The position numbers and the translations under genes are program-made. From Pseudomonas sp. PH1b (lineage in GTDB: Bacteria > Pseudomonadota > Gammaproteobacteria > Pseudomonadales > Pseudomonadaceae), in NCBI RefSeq assembly GCF_000633395.1, contig NZ_AYMU01000029.1:1-64000 (forward strand): DNA of 64,000 nucleotides. The letters run 5' to 3'. Shown here in pieces: positions 50,596-59,935 of this stretch (the stretch's first letter is position 1; each line of letters opens with the position of its first letter). The notes under the pieces were generated by a model. It did not search any database. It was not told the DNA's origin and saw nothing but the letters and a program-made list of their open reading frames with translations.

Positions 50596-52824
50596 TCAGC
50601 GGTTGGCACGGGGCACGCTGAAGCGGAACTCGCTGCCTGTGCCCAGCTCACTGAAGGCCTCGATCGTGCCGCCATGGGCCTCGACGATGCCGCGGCTGAT
50701 GTACAGGCCCAGGCCGGTGCCGTTGGGGTTGCCTTCCTTGAGAGTCCAGTAGCGATCGAAAATATGCGGCAGTTGGTCTTCGGCTATGCCTTCGCCGGAG
50801 TCGCGCACGCTGAACACGATCTGCTCGCCATCGGAGCTCGCTACTATGCTGACCTGGCCCTGTTTGGGGGTGAACTTGATGGCATTGCCTACCAGGTTCG
50901 ACAGCACCTGGAACAGGCGCTCGGGGTCGGCATCGATCATCAGGTCCGGCTCGGCGTCGAAGCGGATGTCGATGGACTTGTCCAGGGCCAGGGGCGCCAG
51001 CAGTGAGTAGGCCTCTTCGAAGATCTGGCTGACGTCGAGCAACTGCGGAGTGATCTGGTAGCGCCCGGCCTCGATCTTCGAGGTGTCCAGCAGGTCTTCG
51101 AGCAGGGTGTTCATGCGGCTGGCGGCCTGTTGCATGGTGTCGATGGCCGAGGCAATCCGCCGCGAAGTGTGGGGGCCATCGGAACTGAAGGCTTTCTGCA
51201 TCATGCCGCAGAGCATGGAGATCACGGTCATGGGGTTGCGCAGGTCGTGGGACACCACCGCCACCAGTTCGTCCCGTGCATGCACCGCCTGCTGTTCGCG
51301 CAGTACCTGGCGTGCCAGGTCGCGCTCCAGGGCCGAGCGGCGCAGGTCGTTGGCGGCAAAGCGCTCGCCATGGCTCCACTTGGCGGAGATTCCGGCCATT
51401 TCCACCTTCCAGATCTCGAACGAGGTCCGCGGCCGCAGGCGCAGGCCGGCCTCGGAGTTTTCCAGGTCCAGGGGTTTTTGCGGGTTGCCGCTCCAGTTGA
51501 TGCTCTCCTTCACTTCCGGGCGGAACCACAGCACACCGTTATCCACAGGCTTGGGCAGGCTCATGGCCAGGACACCGCTGGCCACCTGTTGATAACTCGC
51601 GGCCGGTGGATAGACGCTGGCCAGTTGGTGGCTGGCGAACACCGGCTGCCCGCTCGCTTGCAGCCAGTGGTGCAGGGCGCGGATGTCATCGGCGGGCGGG
51701 CAGTGGCCGAAGCAGTGCAACTGCTTGTCTTCGATAATGGCCACGCCACCGGCCTGGGTCAGTTCGAGCAATTGTCGGGGCACCTGCGCCAGGGTCTCGA
51801 AGACGCTGCCCGGTGCGGCGTCCATGGCCTGGTTGAGCTCGGCCAGGGCGCTGATCTTTTCCTCTCGCTGGCGGCTGATGTCCAGGGCCTCCATGGCGCT
51901 GATCTGCAGCGACAGCACCTGGCCCAGGGTCTGGCAGGCCATGCGCAGTTCATGGGGCACCAGCAGTGGCTGGCGGTTGCCGCAACTGATCAGGCCCCAG
52001 AGCTGGTCGTCCTTGAGCAGGGAAATGCTCATGGATGACAGCACGCCCATGTTCTTCATGTACTGGCAGTGGATCGGCGACACGCTGCGCAGGGTGGCGA
52101 AGCTCAGGTCCAGGGCCTGTCCGGTGTCCGGGCGCAGGGTCGGCAGCAGCGGCACCGGCTGGTAGTCGGCGTTGGGGATGATCCGCAGCCAGTTGCTGCG
52201 GTACAGCTCGCGGGCCTGTTGGGGAATGTCCGAGGCGGGGAAGAACAGGCCGTTGAACACCTCCATGCTCGGGCGGGTGGCTTCGGCGATCACCTGGCCA
52301 TGGCCTTCCTCTTCGAAGCGGTAGATCAGCACCCGGTCATAGCCGGTCATGGCCTGGATCTCGGTCACGCTGATGGCGTACAGCTCGTGCAGGGTCCTGG
52401 CCGCTTGCAGGCGTCGCAGCAGGCGCCCGAGGTTCGCGCTCGGCTGGGCGTGCAGGGGCTCGGGCTGGATTTCCAGTTCCAGCACCAGTACGCCTTGATG
52501 ACGGTGCAGCAAACCCTCGAACTGCGTGCCATTGAGTGACAGCTGCAAGGGTGGGGCGTCGAACAGCCGGTCCAACTGCAGCACTTCGCGAATGCGCCGG
52601 CCCTGGGCATCCCCCAGCAGGAACTCGAGCGGCTGGCCGAGGACCTGCTCGGCGACCCGGCCCAACAGGACCTCGACGTTGGCACTGATCTGCTGGATGC
52701 ACAGCGAAGGCTCGGACAGGGTCAGCAGCACGCCATGGGGCTGGATCGCCCCGGGGGAGCGGATAGGCTCATTGGCGCAATTGGCCAGCAGCTGTTCGAA
52801 GTCTTGGGAATCCGATGGGGTCAT
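50596..52824 (-). CDS. bphP: BphP, bacteriophytochrome sensor histidine kinase
   Basis: 742 aa. Cys16 (ANCANEPI) is the expected biliverdin attachment site. PAS, GAF (with FPASDIPQQARELY) and PHY domains occupy the first 500 residues, followed by a histidine kinase with VVSHDLRNP (phospho-His near residue 525) and ATP-site motifs NLVGNAIKFTP, DSGEGI and GTGLGLYISR. It senses red/far-red light. Its ATG overlaps the bphO stop as ATGA, so chromophore supply and sensor are coupled. No response-regulator gene is adjacent. Confidence 0.95.
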   Translation of the reverse strand: MTPSDSQDFEQLLANCANEPIRSPGAIQPHGVLLTLSEPSLCIQQISANVEVLLGRVAEQVLGQPLEFLLGDAQGRRIREVLQLDRLFDAPPLQLSLNGTQFEGLLHRHQGVLVLELEIQPEPLHAQPSANLGRLLRRLQAARTLHELYAISVTEIQAMTGYDRVLIYRFEEEGHGQVIAEATRPSMEVFNGLFFPASDIPQQARELYRSNWLRIIPNADYQPVPLLPTLRPDTGQALDLSFATLRSVSPIHCQYMKNMGVLSSMSISLLKDDQLWGLISCGNRQPLLVPHELRMACQTLGQVLSLQISAMEALDISRQREEKISALAELNQAMDAAPGSVFETLAQVPRQLLELTQAGGVAIIEDKQLHCFGHCPPADDIRALHHWLQASGQPVFASHQLASVYPPAASYQQVASGVLAMSLPKPVDNGVLWFRPEVKESINWSGNPQKPLDLENSEAGLRLRPRTSFEIWKVEMAGISAKWSHGERFAANDLRRSALERDLARQVLREQQAVHARDELVAVVSHDLRNPMTVISMLCGMMQKAFSSDGPHTSRRIASAIDTMQQAASRMNTLLEDLLDTSKIEAGRYQITPQLLDVSQIFEEAYSLLAPLALDKSIDIRFDAEPDLMIDADPERLFQVLSNLVGNAIKFTPKQGQVSIVASSDGEQIVFSVRDSGEGIAEDQLPHIFDRYWTLKEGNPNGTGLGLYISRGIVEAHGGTIEAFSELGTGSEFRFSVPRANR

Positions 52825-53435
52825 AGCAGCACCTCGCGGCTATCGAGCCAGTGCTCGAAACAGGCAAATGTGGATTGCGCGGCGCTGACTACCTGTTGTC
52901 GCGCGCTCGCATCCTCGGGCATGCGCCCCAGGTAGTCGAGAAAGTCCTTCCAGCGCCGGCCGGTGGCGGCGCCGTAGACATCCAGGAAGGCGCCGCCGTT
53001 GTTCGCGTCGAGGTCCAGGCGCCGGGCCATTTCACGGCGCAGGATCTGCCCGCCCAGGGTCGCGCCTTCCAGCACGTAGAGGGTCCCCAGGCAGGCGCCG
53101 GCGCTGTCCAGCGCCGGCAGTTGCGGGCAAAGGGGCAGGGTGCGGATGCTGGCGGCATTGAGCCCCAGGGCCTGCAGGTCGCCGCTCAGGGCCGGAGTCT
53201 TGAAGCGCTGGGGCGGATCGTAGCCCGGAGGAATCAGGCCGCAGCCCAGCAGGGCCGCCTCCAGGGGCTGATAGAAGCCGTAATAGGCCTGGATCAGCCG
53301 TCGGTAGTAGGCGGCATCGAAGTGTTCGGAGAAGAACGGCAGGCGTTTTTCCAGGGCCACGTGCAAGGTCGCGGTGCCGGTACGCAGTTCCTGGAGCAGG
53401 CTGGGAGCTGGGCAGTCTTGGTGCGGAGTGGGCAT
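52821..53435 (-). CDS. bphO: BphO, heme oxygenase supplying biliverdin
   Basis: 204 aa. The heme-oxygenase fold is seen in LRTGTATLHVALEKRLPF (proximal His near residue 25), GFYQPLEAALL and a LGTLYVLEGATLGGQIL helix with the conserved glycines. It splits heme to biliverdin, iron and CO. It lies directly upstream of bphP with a 4-bp overlap. Upstream lie two small hairpins (53464-53480 and 53492-53509) in the presumed promoter/leader. Confidence 0.93.
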   Translation of the reverse strand: MPTPHQDCPAPSLLQELRTGTATLHVALEKRLPFFSEHFDAAYYRRLIQAYYGFYQPLEAALLGCGLIPPGYDPPQRFKTPALSGDLQALGLNAASIRTLPLCPQLPALDSAGACLGTLYVLEGATLGGQILRREMARRLDLDANNGGAFLDVYGAATGRRWKDFLDYLGRMPEDASARQQVVSAAQSTFACFEHWLDSREVLL

Positions 53436-53463
53436 TCAGGGATCAAGGGTCGCAACGGTTAAT

Positions 53464-53509
53464 GGACGCGCTTCGGGCGTCTTCAAAGGCTGGGACTGGC
53501 TGCAGTCCC
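53464..53509 (-). promoter_or_regulatory. Two hairpins upstream of bphO
   Basis: GACGC/GCGTC (53464-53480) and a perfect 7-bp stem GGGACTG/CAGTCCC (53492-53509, loop GCTG) lie 30-75 bp upstream of the bphO start. They could be operators or leader structure. Confidence 0.35.
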
Positions 53510-53690
53510 TGCAATAGAGCCATCGCACAGAAAAATCAGGGCGCTACTCTACCCCTGCTTTTTCGCTTGGCGCAGGGTTTTGACAGACCGCCGGTCGGCC
53601 AAGCGTAGTCGATCCATGGTTTTTCGCCGTGCCTGACAGGCTCGTTGAGGCAGAAACTCCCTTTCCGCCTCGCAGCTTCAAGGCCGAGGA

Positions 53691-54086
53691 TCAGATCCAG
53701 ACATCGTTCTGGGCGGTGCGTTCGCCTCCCTGGTCGCCGGTATTGAGTACGCCCTTGGGCTCGATCAGCAGCAGCTTGACCTCCTGTTCGGCCCAGGGCT
53801 TGTGCTCGACGCCCTTGGGCATCACGAACATCTCGCCGCTGGCGATGGACACCCGGCCGTCGCGAAAATCGATGTGCAGCAGGCCATCGAGGACGATGAA
53901 GGTTTCATCGGTATCGGCGTGGGCGTGCCAGACGAATTCGCCCTGCAGCCTGGAGATCTTGAACTGGTAATCGTTCATTTCGGCGATCACCTTGGGCGTC
54001 CAGTGCTCGCTGAACAGGCTGAGCTTGTGGGCGAAATTGATGCTCTGGAACGTGCGTTGGGCGGTAGCGGCGGTGGGGTTCTGCAT
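53691..54086 (-). CDS. Cupin-domain protein
   Basis: 131 aa from the ATG at 54086; a GTG at 54098 would add four residues. The cupin metal motifs are HAHADTDETFIVLDG and GEMFVMPKGVEHKP, giving a three-His/one-Glu metal site. Small cupins act as dioxygenases, isomerases or small-molecule binders; the reaction is not readable. It is downstream of the AraC gene on the same strand, with a 79-bp gap. Confidence 0.85.
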   Translation of the reverse strand: MQNPTAATAQRTFQSINFAHKLSLFSEHWTPKVIAEMNDYQFKISRLQGEFVWHAHADTDETFIVLDGLLHIDFRDGRVSIASGEMFVMPKGVEHKPWAEQEVKLLLIEPKGVLNTGDQGGERTAQNDVWI

Positions 54087-54165
54087 GGTGCGGTCCACAT
54101 CAGTGATGAAAGAGCACTGAGGGTAAACAGCCGCGGCGCCGGGTTCTTGAACGATTGTGCGTGGT

Positions 54166-54975
54166 TCAGCGGTGGAGCATTTTCAGCCAGCGCGCCGGCG
54201 GCAGGCCGTAGGCCTGGCGAAACTGCCGGGTCATGTGGCTCTGGTCGGCAAACCCGGCCATCAGCGCTGCGTTGGCCAGGGGCTGGCCCTGCACCAGCAG
54301 CGCCCGAACCAGGTCCAGGCGGCGCATGCTCAGGTAGCGATAGGGACTGGTGCCGAACAGCAGGCGAAAATCCCGCGACAGGCTCCAGCGGTCCCGTTCA
54401 CTGTGGGCCGCCAGTTCGTCCAGGGTGAGGGTCCGGTCCAGGGCGCCGTGGATGTACTCCCGGGCACGTTCGGCGGCTACGTAATCGTAGCGCTGCCGAG
54501 GCCGGACCACCCCGCAGGCAGCGTTCAGGGCGTGAGCCAGGTCGAACAGAGCGTCTTCCTGTTCCAGCGGGTCCAGGGGGCTGTCGACACTGCGCAGCAG
54601 GGTCTGGGTAGCGGCGAACAGCCGCGGGTCATTGGACAGGCCGCCGGTGATGAAGGGCAGGGGCTGGCCGCCGAGGATCTGCTGGATCAGCGCCGGCTCG
54701 ACATACAGCATGCGGTAGTGGAAGCCCTGCTGGGTGCCAGCCTCGCCATCGTGGGCTTCGTCGGGGTGCAGGACCATGGTCCCGCCCGGCAGGCTGTGGC
54801 GCCAGCCGCCGCGGTACTGGAAGCTCTGCACGCCCTGCAAGGTGTGGCCGATGGCGTAGGTGTCATGGCGGTGCATGTCATAGCCGTGGCCGGCGAAAAA
54901 CGCCTCGATGCGTTCCAGGCCCCGGGCGGCTGGTGCGCGGTGAACCCAGTCGGTGACAGCTGGGGGTTTGGCCAT
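54166..54975 (-). CDS. AraC-family regulator with cupin ligand domain
   Basis: 269 aa. The N-terminal half is a cupin-like ligand domain (HGYDMHRHDTYAIGHTLQG). The C-terminal half has two helix-turn-helix units, seen in LTLDELAAHSERDRWSLSRDF and ANAALMAGFADQSHMTRQFR, followed by GLPPARW. It is divergent from a LysE exporter, an arrangement common for AraC regulators of amino-acid efflux. The ATG at 54975 follows AGGAC. Confidence 0.9.
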   Translation of the reverse strand: MAKPPAVTDWVHRAPAARGLERIEAFFAGHGYDMHRHDTYAIGHTLQGVQSFQYRGGWRHSLPGGTMVLHPDEAHDGEAGTQQGFHYRMLYVEPALIQQILGGQPLPFITGGLSNDPRLFAATQTLLRSVDSPLDPLEQEDALFDLAHALNAACGVVRPRQRYDYVAAERAREYIHGALDRTLTLDELAAHSERDRWSLSRDFRLLFGTSPYRYLSMRRLDLVRALLVQGQPLANAALMAGFADQSHMTRQFRQAYGLPPARWLKMLHR

Positions 54976-55217
54976 GGAACGGTCCTGATGGATGAAACCA
55001 AGGGCCGTACGTTAACTCAGGGGCGCGCTGGCTGTCTTGCCCCTCGGTTCTACGCCGTAGCGGCTCTGCCGGAAGAAGGGCGGCTTGCAGGAGGGGGCCG
55101 GCGCTGCACGACGGCTTGCTGCCTGAGCCGGGTTGCGAGGCCAATCGGCGGTTGCCTGGGCAGGCGCGAGTGGAGTAGCGTCGTTCCCCCGGACCCTCTT
55201 CATGGCCATCTGTTCCC

Positions 55218-55859
55218 ATGTACGCCTCACACCTGGTTTACCTCGCCCCGTTGTTGTCGCTGGCCCTGCTCTGGAGCGTGGCGGTGATCACCCCCGGGCC
55301 GAACTTTTTCACCACTGCACAACTGGCGGCGGGTTGTTCGCGGCGCCATGGCCTGTTCGCCGCCCTGGGGGTGGCCAGCGGCACCGTGCTCTGGGGGCTG
55401 GCGGGAGGCTTGGGCATCAAATCGCTGTTCAGCGCGGCGCCGACGCTGTTCGTGTTGTTCAAGGTTGCCGGTGGCTGTTACCTGATCTACCTGGGGCTCA
55501 AGCAGTTCAAGTGCAAACTGGCCCTGGAGACCCCGACCACCGATGGCGCGAGCCATGCTGCGCGCAGCCTGTTCTCGGCCTACCGGCTGGGCTTTCTCGG
55601 CAACATGACCAACCCCAAGTCGGCGCTGTTCGTGGCCACCATTTTTGCCACTTCGATGCCGGCCTCCCCGCCACCTCTGCTACTGGGGCTGGCGGTGCTG
55701 ACCATGGCCGGCCTGTCGCTGTCCTGGTACTGCTGCGTGGCGCTGTTTTTCGCCAGCAGCCGGGTGGCCGGGTTCTATGCCCGGGCCCGGCGCTGGCTGG
55801 ACCGTCTGGCCGGTGGTTGCTATGTGCTGTTCGGCGGGCATCTGCTGGCCAATCGCTGA
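55218..55859 (+). CDS. LysE/RhtB-family amino acid exporter
   Basis: 213 aa with six hydrophobic segments. The hallmark VITPGPNFFTTAQLAAG (the PGP motif near residue 26) and the YLIYLGLKQF segment are present, as is GNMTNPKSALF. These proteins export amino acids or homoserine lactone-like compounds. Probably controlled by the divergent AraC regulator. Confidence 0.9.
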   Translation: MYASHLVYLAPLLSLALLWSVAVITPGPNFFTTAQLAAGCSRRHGLFAALGVASGTVLWGLAGGLGIKSLFSAAPTLFVLFKVAGGCYLIYLGLKQFKCKLALETPTTDGASHAARSLFSAYRLGFLGNMTNPKSALFVATIFATSMPASPPPLLLGLAVLTMAGLSLSWYCCVALFFASSRVAGFYARARRWLDRLAGGCYVLFGGHLLANR

Positions 55860-55933
55860 ACGGCCGGTGCCTTACGCCGGCCAGTATCCGCCCCCCAACA
55901 AGGACGACCCGTCCCCGTATCAGGAGACTGAAC

Positions 55934-56413
55934 ATGGCTGTTGTTTTTCGCCCGGTGGCAGAGGCGGACATTCCGCGGATCTGCAGTTTCGTGGGCAATC
56001 CCCAGGAGTTGTATTTCTTCTTTCCCGCTGCCACCTGGCCACTGACCCACGAGCAGTTGCGCGACTCCATCGCCCAGCGCAGCGACTCGACGGTGATCGA
56101 GCGTGACGGGCAGGTAGTGGGCTTTGCCAACTTCTATCGCTGGGAGCAGGGTGGCACCTGCACCATCGGCAACGTCATCGTCGATCCCCAGGTGCGCGGC
56201 GTGGGCCTGGGGGCGCAGTTGATCGGGCAGATGATCTACCTCGCCCGCAGCAAGCATCAGGCCAGCGATGTCACCCTGTCCTGCTTCAACAGCAATGTGG
56301 CGGGGTTGCTGTTCTATCCGAAGCTGGGGTTCGTGCCGTTCGCCATCGAGGAGCGCCAGGACAAGCAGCAGGAGCGGGTGGCGCTGATCCACCTGCGCTA
56401 CAGCCCGAAGTGA
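55934..56413 (+). CDS. GNAT-family acetyltransferase
   Basis: 159 aa from the ATG at 55934, preceded by AGGAG. The GNAT fold is seen in VFRPVAEADIPRICSF, the acetyl-CoA loop VDPQVRGVGLGAQLIGQM and the terminal NVAGLLFYPKLGFVPF. The acceptor is unknown. A long frame running from 55133 would include the LysE gene and is not the gene start. Confidence 0.85.
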   Translation: MAVVFRPVAEADIPRICSFVGNPQELYFFFPAATWPLTHEQLRDSIAQRSDSTVIERDGQVVGFANFYRWEQGGTCTIGNVIVDPQVRGVGLGAQLIGQMIYLARSKHQASDVTLSCFNSNVAGLLFYPKLGFVPFAIEERQDKQQERVALIHLRYSPK

Positions 56414-56465
56414 CGCCTGCGGGCCACGCCTAACCAGAGACCATTTTTTTCAACGGAAACCAGTC

Positions 56466-57560
56466 ATGAGCAAGTTGCGGGTCGGGATTATTTTTGGTGG
56501 CCGTTCGGCCGAACACGAAGTGTCGCTGCAGTCGGCGCGCAATATCGTCGATGCCCTGGATCGCATGCGTTTCGAGCCGGTGCTGATCGGTATCGACAAA
56601 CAGGGGCACTGGCACCTCAACGACACCTCGAACTTCCTGATCAACCAGGAAAACCCGGCGCTGATCGCCCTCAACCAGTCCAACCGCGAGCTGGCGGTGG
56701 TGCCGGGCAAGGCCAGCCAGCAACTGGTGGAAACCTCCAGCCAGGAACTGCTCGGGCACGTCGATGTGATCTTCCCCATCGTCCACGGCACCCTCGGCGA
56801 GGATGGCTGCCTGCAAGGCTTGCTGCGCATGGCTGACCTGCCGTTCGTGGGCTCGGATGTGCTGGGCTCGGCGGTGTGCATGGACAAGGACATCAGCAAG
56901 CGCCTGCTGCGCGATGCCGGGCTGGCGGTGACCCCTTTCATCACGCTGACCCGGGCCACGGCGTCGCGTACGAGCTTTGCCCAGGCGGTGGAAAAACTCG
57001 GCCTGCCGCTGTTCATCAAGCCGGCCAACCAGGGCTCGTCGGTGGGGGTGAGCAAGGTCGACAACGAGGCTCAATACCGGACCGCCGTGGCCCTGGCCCT
57101 GGACTATGACCACAAGGTGCTGGTGGAGTCGGCCATCAGCGGTCGGGAAATCGAATGTGCGGTGTTGGGCAACGACCAGCCGATTGCCAGCGGTTGTGGC
57201 GAAATCGTGGTCGGCAACGGCTTCTATTCCTACGACAGCAAGTACATCGATGACCAGGCGGCGCAGGTGGTGGTGCCGGCGGACATCAGCGATGAACACC
57301 GCGAGCGGATCCGTACCCTGGCCGTCGAGGCGTTCCAGGTGCTGGGTTGCTCCGGGCTGGCCCGGGTCGATGTGTTCCTGACCGCGGACGGTGAAGTTCT
57401 GATCAACGAAATCAACTCGCTGCCGGGGTTCACCCGGATCAGCATGTACCCCAAACTCTGGCAGGCTGCCGGCATGACTTACAGCGAGCTGGTCAGCCGC
57501 CTGATCGAGCTGGCGCTGGAGCGCCATGCCGAACGGCAGGCTTTGAAAATCAACCGCTGA
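56466..57560 (+). CDS. ddlA: DdlA, D-alanine-D-alanine ligase
   Basis: 364 aa, the size of E. coli DdlA and longer than DdlB (about 306). The N-terminus has GIIFGGRSAEHEVSLQSARN; the ATP-grasp domain has KPANQGSSVGVSKV, EIECAVLGN and the metal motif NEINSLPGFT. It joins two D-alanines for peptidoglycan precursor synthesis. No mur or fts genes are nearby, as expected for the separate DdlA. A gamma-glutamylcyclotransferase-like gene follows after 30 bp. Confidence 0.95.
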   Translation: MSKLRVGIIFGGRSAEHEVSLQSARNIVDALDRMRFEPVLIGIDKQGHWHLNDTSNFLINQENPALIALNQSNRELAVVPGKASQQLVETSSQELLGHVDVIFPIVHGTLGEDGCLQGLLRMADLPFVGSDVLGSAVCMDKDISKRLLRDAGLAVTPFITLTRATASRTSFAQAVEKLGLPLFIKPANQGSSVGVSKVDNEAQYRTAVALALDYDHKVLVESAISGREIECAVLGNDQPIASGCGEIVVGNGFYSYDSKYIDDQAAQVVVPADISDEHRERIRTLAVEAFQVLGCSGLARVDVFLTADGEVLINEINSLPGFTRISMYPKLWQAAGMTYSELVSRLIELALERHAERQALKINR

Positions 57561-57590
57561 AGCCGATCAGCATGGTTAAGGATGTGACGA

Positions 57591-57944
57591 ATGAGTGCGG
57601 CAACAGACGCAACGGTTTATCTGTTTTCCTACGGCACCCTGCAGGACAAGGCGGTGCAGATCGCCAACTTTGGCCGCGAGTTGAGTGGCAGCGCCGACGC
57701 CATGCTCGGCTACGACCAGCACTGGGTCGAGATCACCGATCCCCAGGTGCTGGCCGCCAGTGGCAAGACCCATCACCCGATCCTGCGCCCGGGCCGTCCC
57801 GACAGCGCACCGATTGCCGGGACGGTGTTTCGCATCACCCCTGAAGAACTGGCCGCTGCCGACAGCTATGAAGTCTCGGACTACCAGCGGGTCAGCGTGA
57901 AGCTGGCCTCCGGTATCCAGGCCTGGGTCTACGTCAGCGCCTGA
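57591..57944 (+). CDS. Gamma-glutamylcyclotransferase (AIG2/BtrG-like) family protein
   Basis: 117 aa. The fold is marked by YLFSYGTLQDKAVQ at the N-terminus (the conserved YGTL substrate loop) and by GTVFRITPEELAAADSYEV, with the candidate catalytic Glu in YEVSDY. Family members cyclise gamma-glutamyl amines to 5-oxoproline. It lies 30 bp after ddlA and may be co-transcribed. The substrate is not known. Confidence 0.88.
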   Translation: MSAATDATVYLFSYGTLQDKAVQIANFGRELSGSADAMLGYDQHWVEITDPQVLAASGKTHHPILRPGRPDSAPIAGTVFRITPEELAAADSYEVSDYQRVSVKLASGIQAWVYVSA

Positions 57945-57953
57945 GTCTGCGGC

Positions 57954-58541
57954 TCACTCCGGCGGCAGCATCACCCCGATGCACGCCAGGGCCAGCAGCA
58001 CCGCCCCGAGCACGATGAACACATAGTTCAGCGGTGTGAAACGGGCGTTGCTGCGGCCTTCGGGATCTCCCGCGGCGGCATTCAGGCCGCGCTGGCCGAG
58101 CCAGGTGATCCACGCCATTACCGGCAGCAGCGCCAGGCTGGCAATGTCGGTCACCGGGTAGCCGATGTTCTTGCGCGACAGGGCGTCCACCACGTTGTTG
58201 ATGATCACCCCCACCACAAACAGGGTTGCCAGTTCACCGGGCCGCCAGTCATGGCTGCGGCCGTCGCGCTTGAGCGTTGCATCGGCTTCGCGGTACAGCG
58301 CATGAGTGAAGAAGATCGCGAAGAAGGCCCGGGCCACCGGCCACAGTTCCTGGCCGCTGGCGTGCCTGAACTGGTGCCAGTTCTTGTAGGCCCAGTACAC
58401 CTGGTAGATGCCGAAGGTGAGGATGTACAGGGTCAGGAACTTGGCCCTGGACACCACGTAGAACGGCTGTTGTGCTGTCTCGGGCGAGGGGGCGACCAGA
58501 TCCGCCTGGGGCGGGGCATAGAGGTTGTCAGACACGGGCAC
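57954..58541 (-). CDS. Hypothetical membrane protein (YxxTFGxYxxYW type)
   Basis: 195 aa. A Pro/Ala-rich soluble N-terminus of about 28 residues leads into FLTLYILTFGIYQVYWAYKNW, a membrane-entry motif common in a family of small bacterial membrane proteins of unknown function (compare DUF4234). Three to four further hydrophobic segments follow. It converges with the preceding gene with a 9-bp gap. I assign no function. Confidence 0.75.
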   Translation of the reverse strand: MPVSDNLYAPPQADLVAPSPETAQQPFYVVSRAKFLTLYILTFGIYQVYWAYKNWHQFRHASGQELWPVARAFFAIFFTHALYREADATLKRDGRSHDWRPGELATLFVVGVIINNVVDALSRKNIGYPVTDIASLALLPVMAWITWLGQRGLNAAAGDPEGRSNARFTPLNYVFIVLGAVLLALACIGVMLPPE

Positions 58542-58633
58542 TCCTTGGGTTGGGTCTGAAGGGGAGGAGGCAACGTTAGCTCAGGTTGTTGGCCAAGAAC
58601 CAGCATGGTCGCGGTGGCCGACCGGAACCGGGT

Positions 58634-59089
58634 TCAGGCCCGGGGCGGATCCGCCGGCCGAATGTAGTGAATATCCCATTCACTTTCACCCACCTGAACA
58701 AAACCCAGGCGTCGATAAAAACGATTCGAGTCACTCCCGCGCAACGCATCCAGGTGGATGGGTAGTTGCTCGTTGGCGGAGCGTTCCAAAAGCGGCTCCA
58801 GGGCCTTGGCGCCGAGGCCCCGCCCTTGGAATTGCGGTAGGACGTACAGGTGCTGCAGGCGCAGATGATCGCCGTGTGATTGGCTCTGGATAAAGCCCGC
58901 GGGATGCCCGTCACTGAGGATGAAGTGGCAGCGTTCGGCCGCGAAGCTTGCGGCAAAACGCTCCCGGGCCCGCTGCGGATCGAAGCGCCCCAGGCGCTCA
59001 AGGCTTTCGCGCATGGCCGCGATGCGCATCTGGACCAGGGTTTCCAGGTCGCTCAGGGAGGTTGGGAGTAGTGCACTCTCGAGGCTCAT
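58634..59089 (-). CDS. GNAT-family acetyltransferase
   Basis: 151 aa from the ATG at 59089, whose first bases overlap the pgeF stop as ATGA; a GTG at 59104 is possible but would lengthen the overlap. The acetyl-CoA loop reads LPQFQGRGLGAKALEPLL and the end RFYRRLGFVQVG. It is translationally coupled to pgeF. The substrate is unknown. Confidence 0.86.
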   Translation of the reverse strand: MSLESALLPTSLSDLETLVQMRIAAMRESLERLGRFDPQRARERFAASFAAERCHFILSDGHPAGFIQSQSHGDHLRLQHLYVLPQFQGRGLGAKALEPLLERSANEQLPIHLDALRGSDSNRFYRRLGFVQVGESEWDIHYIRPADPPRA

Positions 59090-59802
59090 GTGCGGCCGAT
59101 CCACGAATACTGGAAGGCCTTGGCTTCACCCCGGTGCCCGCGTCGACGATAGCTGGCCAGGGCCGGGGTCGAGCAGTAGGTGCACAGCTCGCTGATTTCG
59201 ATCTGTTGATCATTGATGCCAGCGGCGTGCAGCAAGTGCACGGCATAGCGGCTTAGGTCGAACCACAGGGAATCGGCCTGGGTCGGTTGCGGTGGCGGAA
59301 TCTGCGGCGGTAGCAGCGGGGCCGGTTGCTTACGGCTCCAGGGTGCCTGTGCGGCCGGCCACTGCGGGTCTTGAGTGGCGGACAGGGTGTCGATGAAGTC
59401 GGCGCTGACTTCATAGCAGCAGGGCTTGATCGACGGGCCGATGGCCACCCGCAATTGCCGTGGGGTGATGCCCTTGCTGGCGAAGTGTTGCAGCACATTG
59501 GCGATGATCCCGCCATGCAGGCCTTTCCAGCCGCCGTGCACCGCCGCGACCCAGGAACCGTCGTCGCTGCTGATCAGCAACGGCAGGCAGTCGGCGGTGA
59601 CCACCGCGATGGGCCGGCTGGAATGGGTGAGGACCGCATCGCCGCGAATGATCCCGCTGGGCAGGGTGGTACTGGCGTGCACCACCTCGCCACTGTGGAC
59701 CTGCGAGCAGAAGAACAGGTTGGCCGGCAGGGCAGCGCCAAGGGTCAAAAACTCATGACGGATGCCGGGTATCTGGTTCAACACACCTGCCTGGAAACTC
59801 AT
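59086..59802 (-). CDS. pgeF: PgeF (YfiH/YlmD) laccase-domain protein
   Basis: 238 aa from the ATG at 59802. The multicopper-oxidase-like motifs of the family are CSQVHSGEVVHA (His), VVTADCLPLLI (Cys) and VAAVHGGWKGLHGGI (His), which together form the metal site. The C-terminal part is variable, with a Pro-rich insertion (PAPLLPPQIPPPQPTQ). In E. coli PgeF edits peptidoglycan precursors by hydrolysing UDP-MurNAc-L-Ser; others act as purine nucleoside phosphorylases. It is coupled to the downstream GNAT gene. Confidence 0.87.
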   Translation of the reverse strand: MSFQAGVLNQIPGIRHEFLTLGAALPANLFFCSQVHSGEVVHASTTLPSGIIRGDAVLTHSSRPIAVVTADCLPLLISSDDGSWVAAVHGGWKGLHGGIIANVLQHFASKGITPRQLRVAIGPSIKPCCYEVSADFIDTLSATQDPQWPAAQAPWSRKQPAPLLPPQIPPPQPTQADSLWFDLSRYAVHLLHAAGINDQQIEISELCTYCSTPALASYRRRGHRGEAKAFQYSWIGRT

Positions 59803-59935
59803 CGGGCCTTCGCTCGGTAACCTGGGAATGGCTGCAGAGCATAGCGGTATCCGAGGCACTTTTGCTGACAGGCCGCGCTGCAAAGGCAGCGCCAGACCAG
59901 CGGTTGCCTGCGGGGCAGCCCGCCTTGCGGATATT

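Noticed and set aside
55133..56413. 426-codon frame read as a fusion of an upstream segment with the GNAT protein
   Set aside because: The LysE gene occupies the first 640 bp in another frame; the GNAT gene has its own ATG and AGGAG at 55934.
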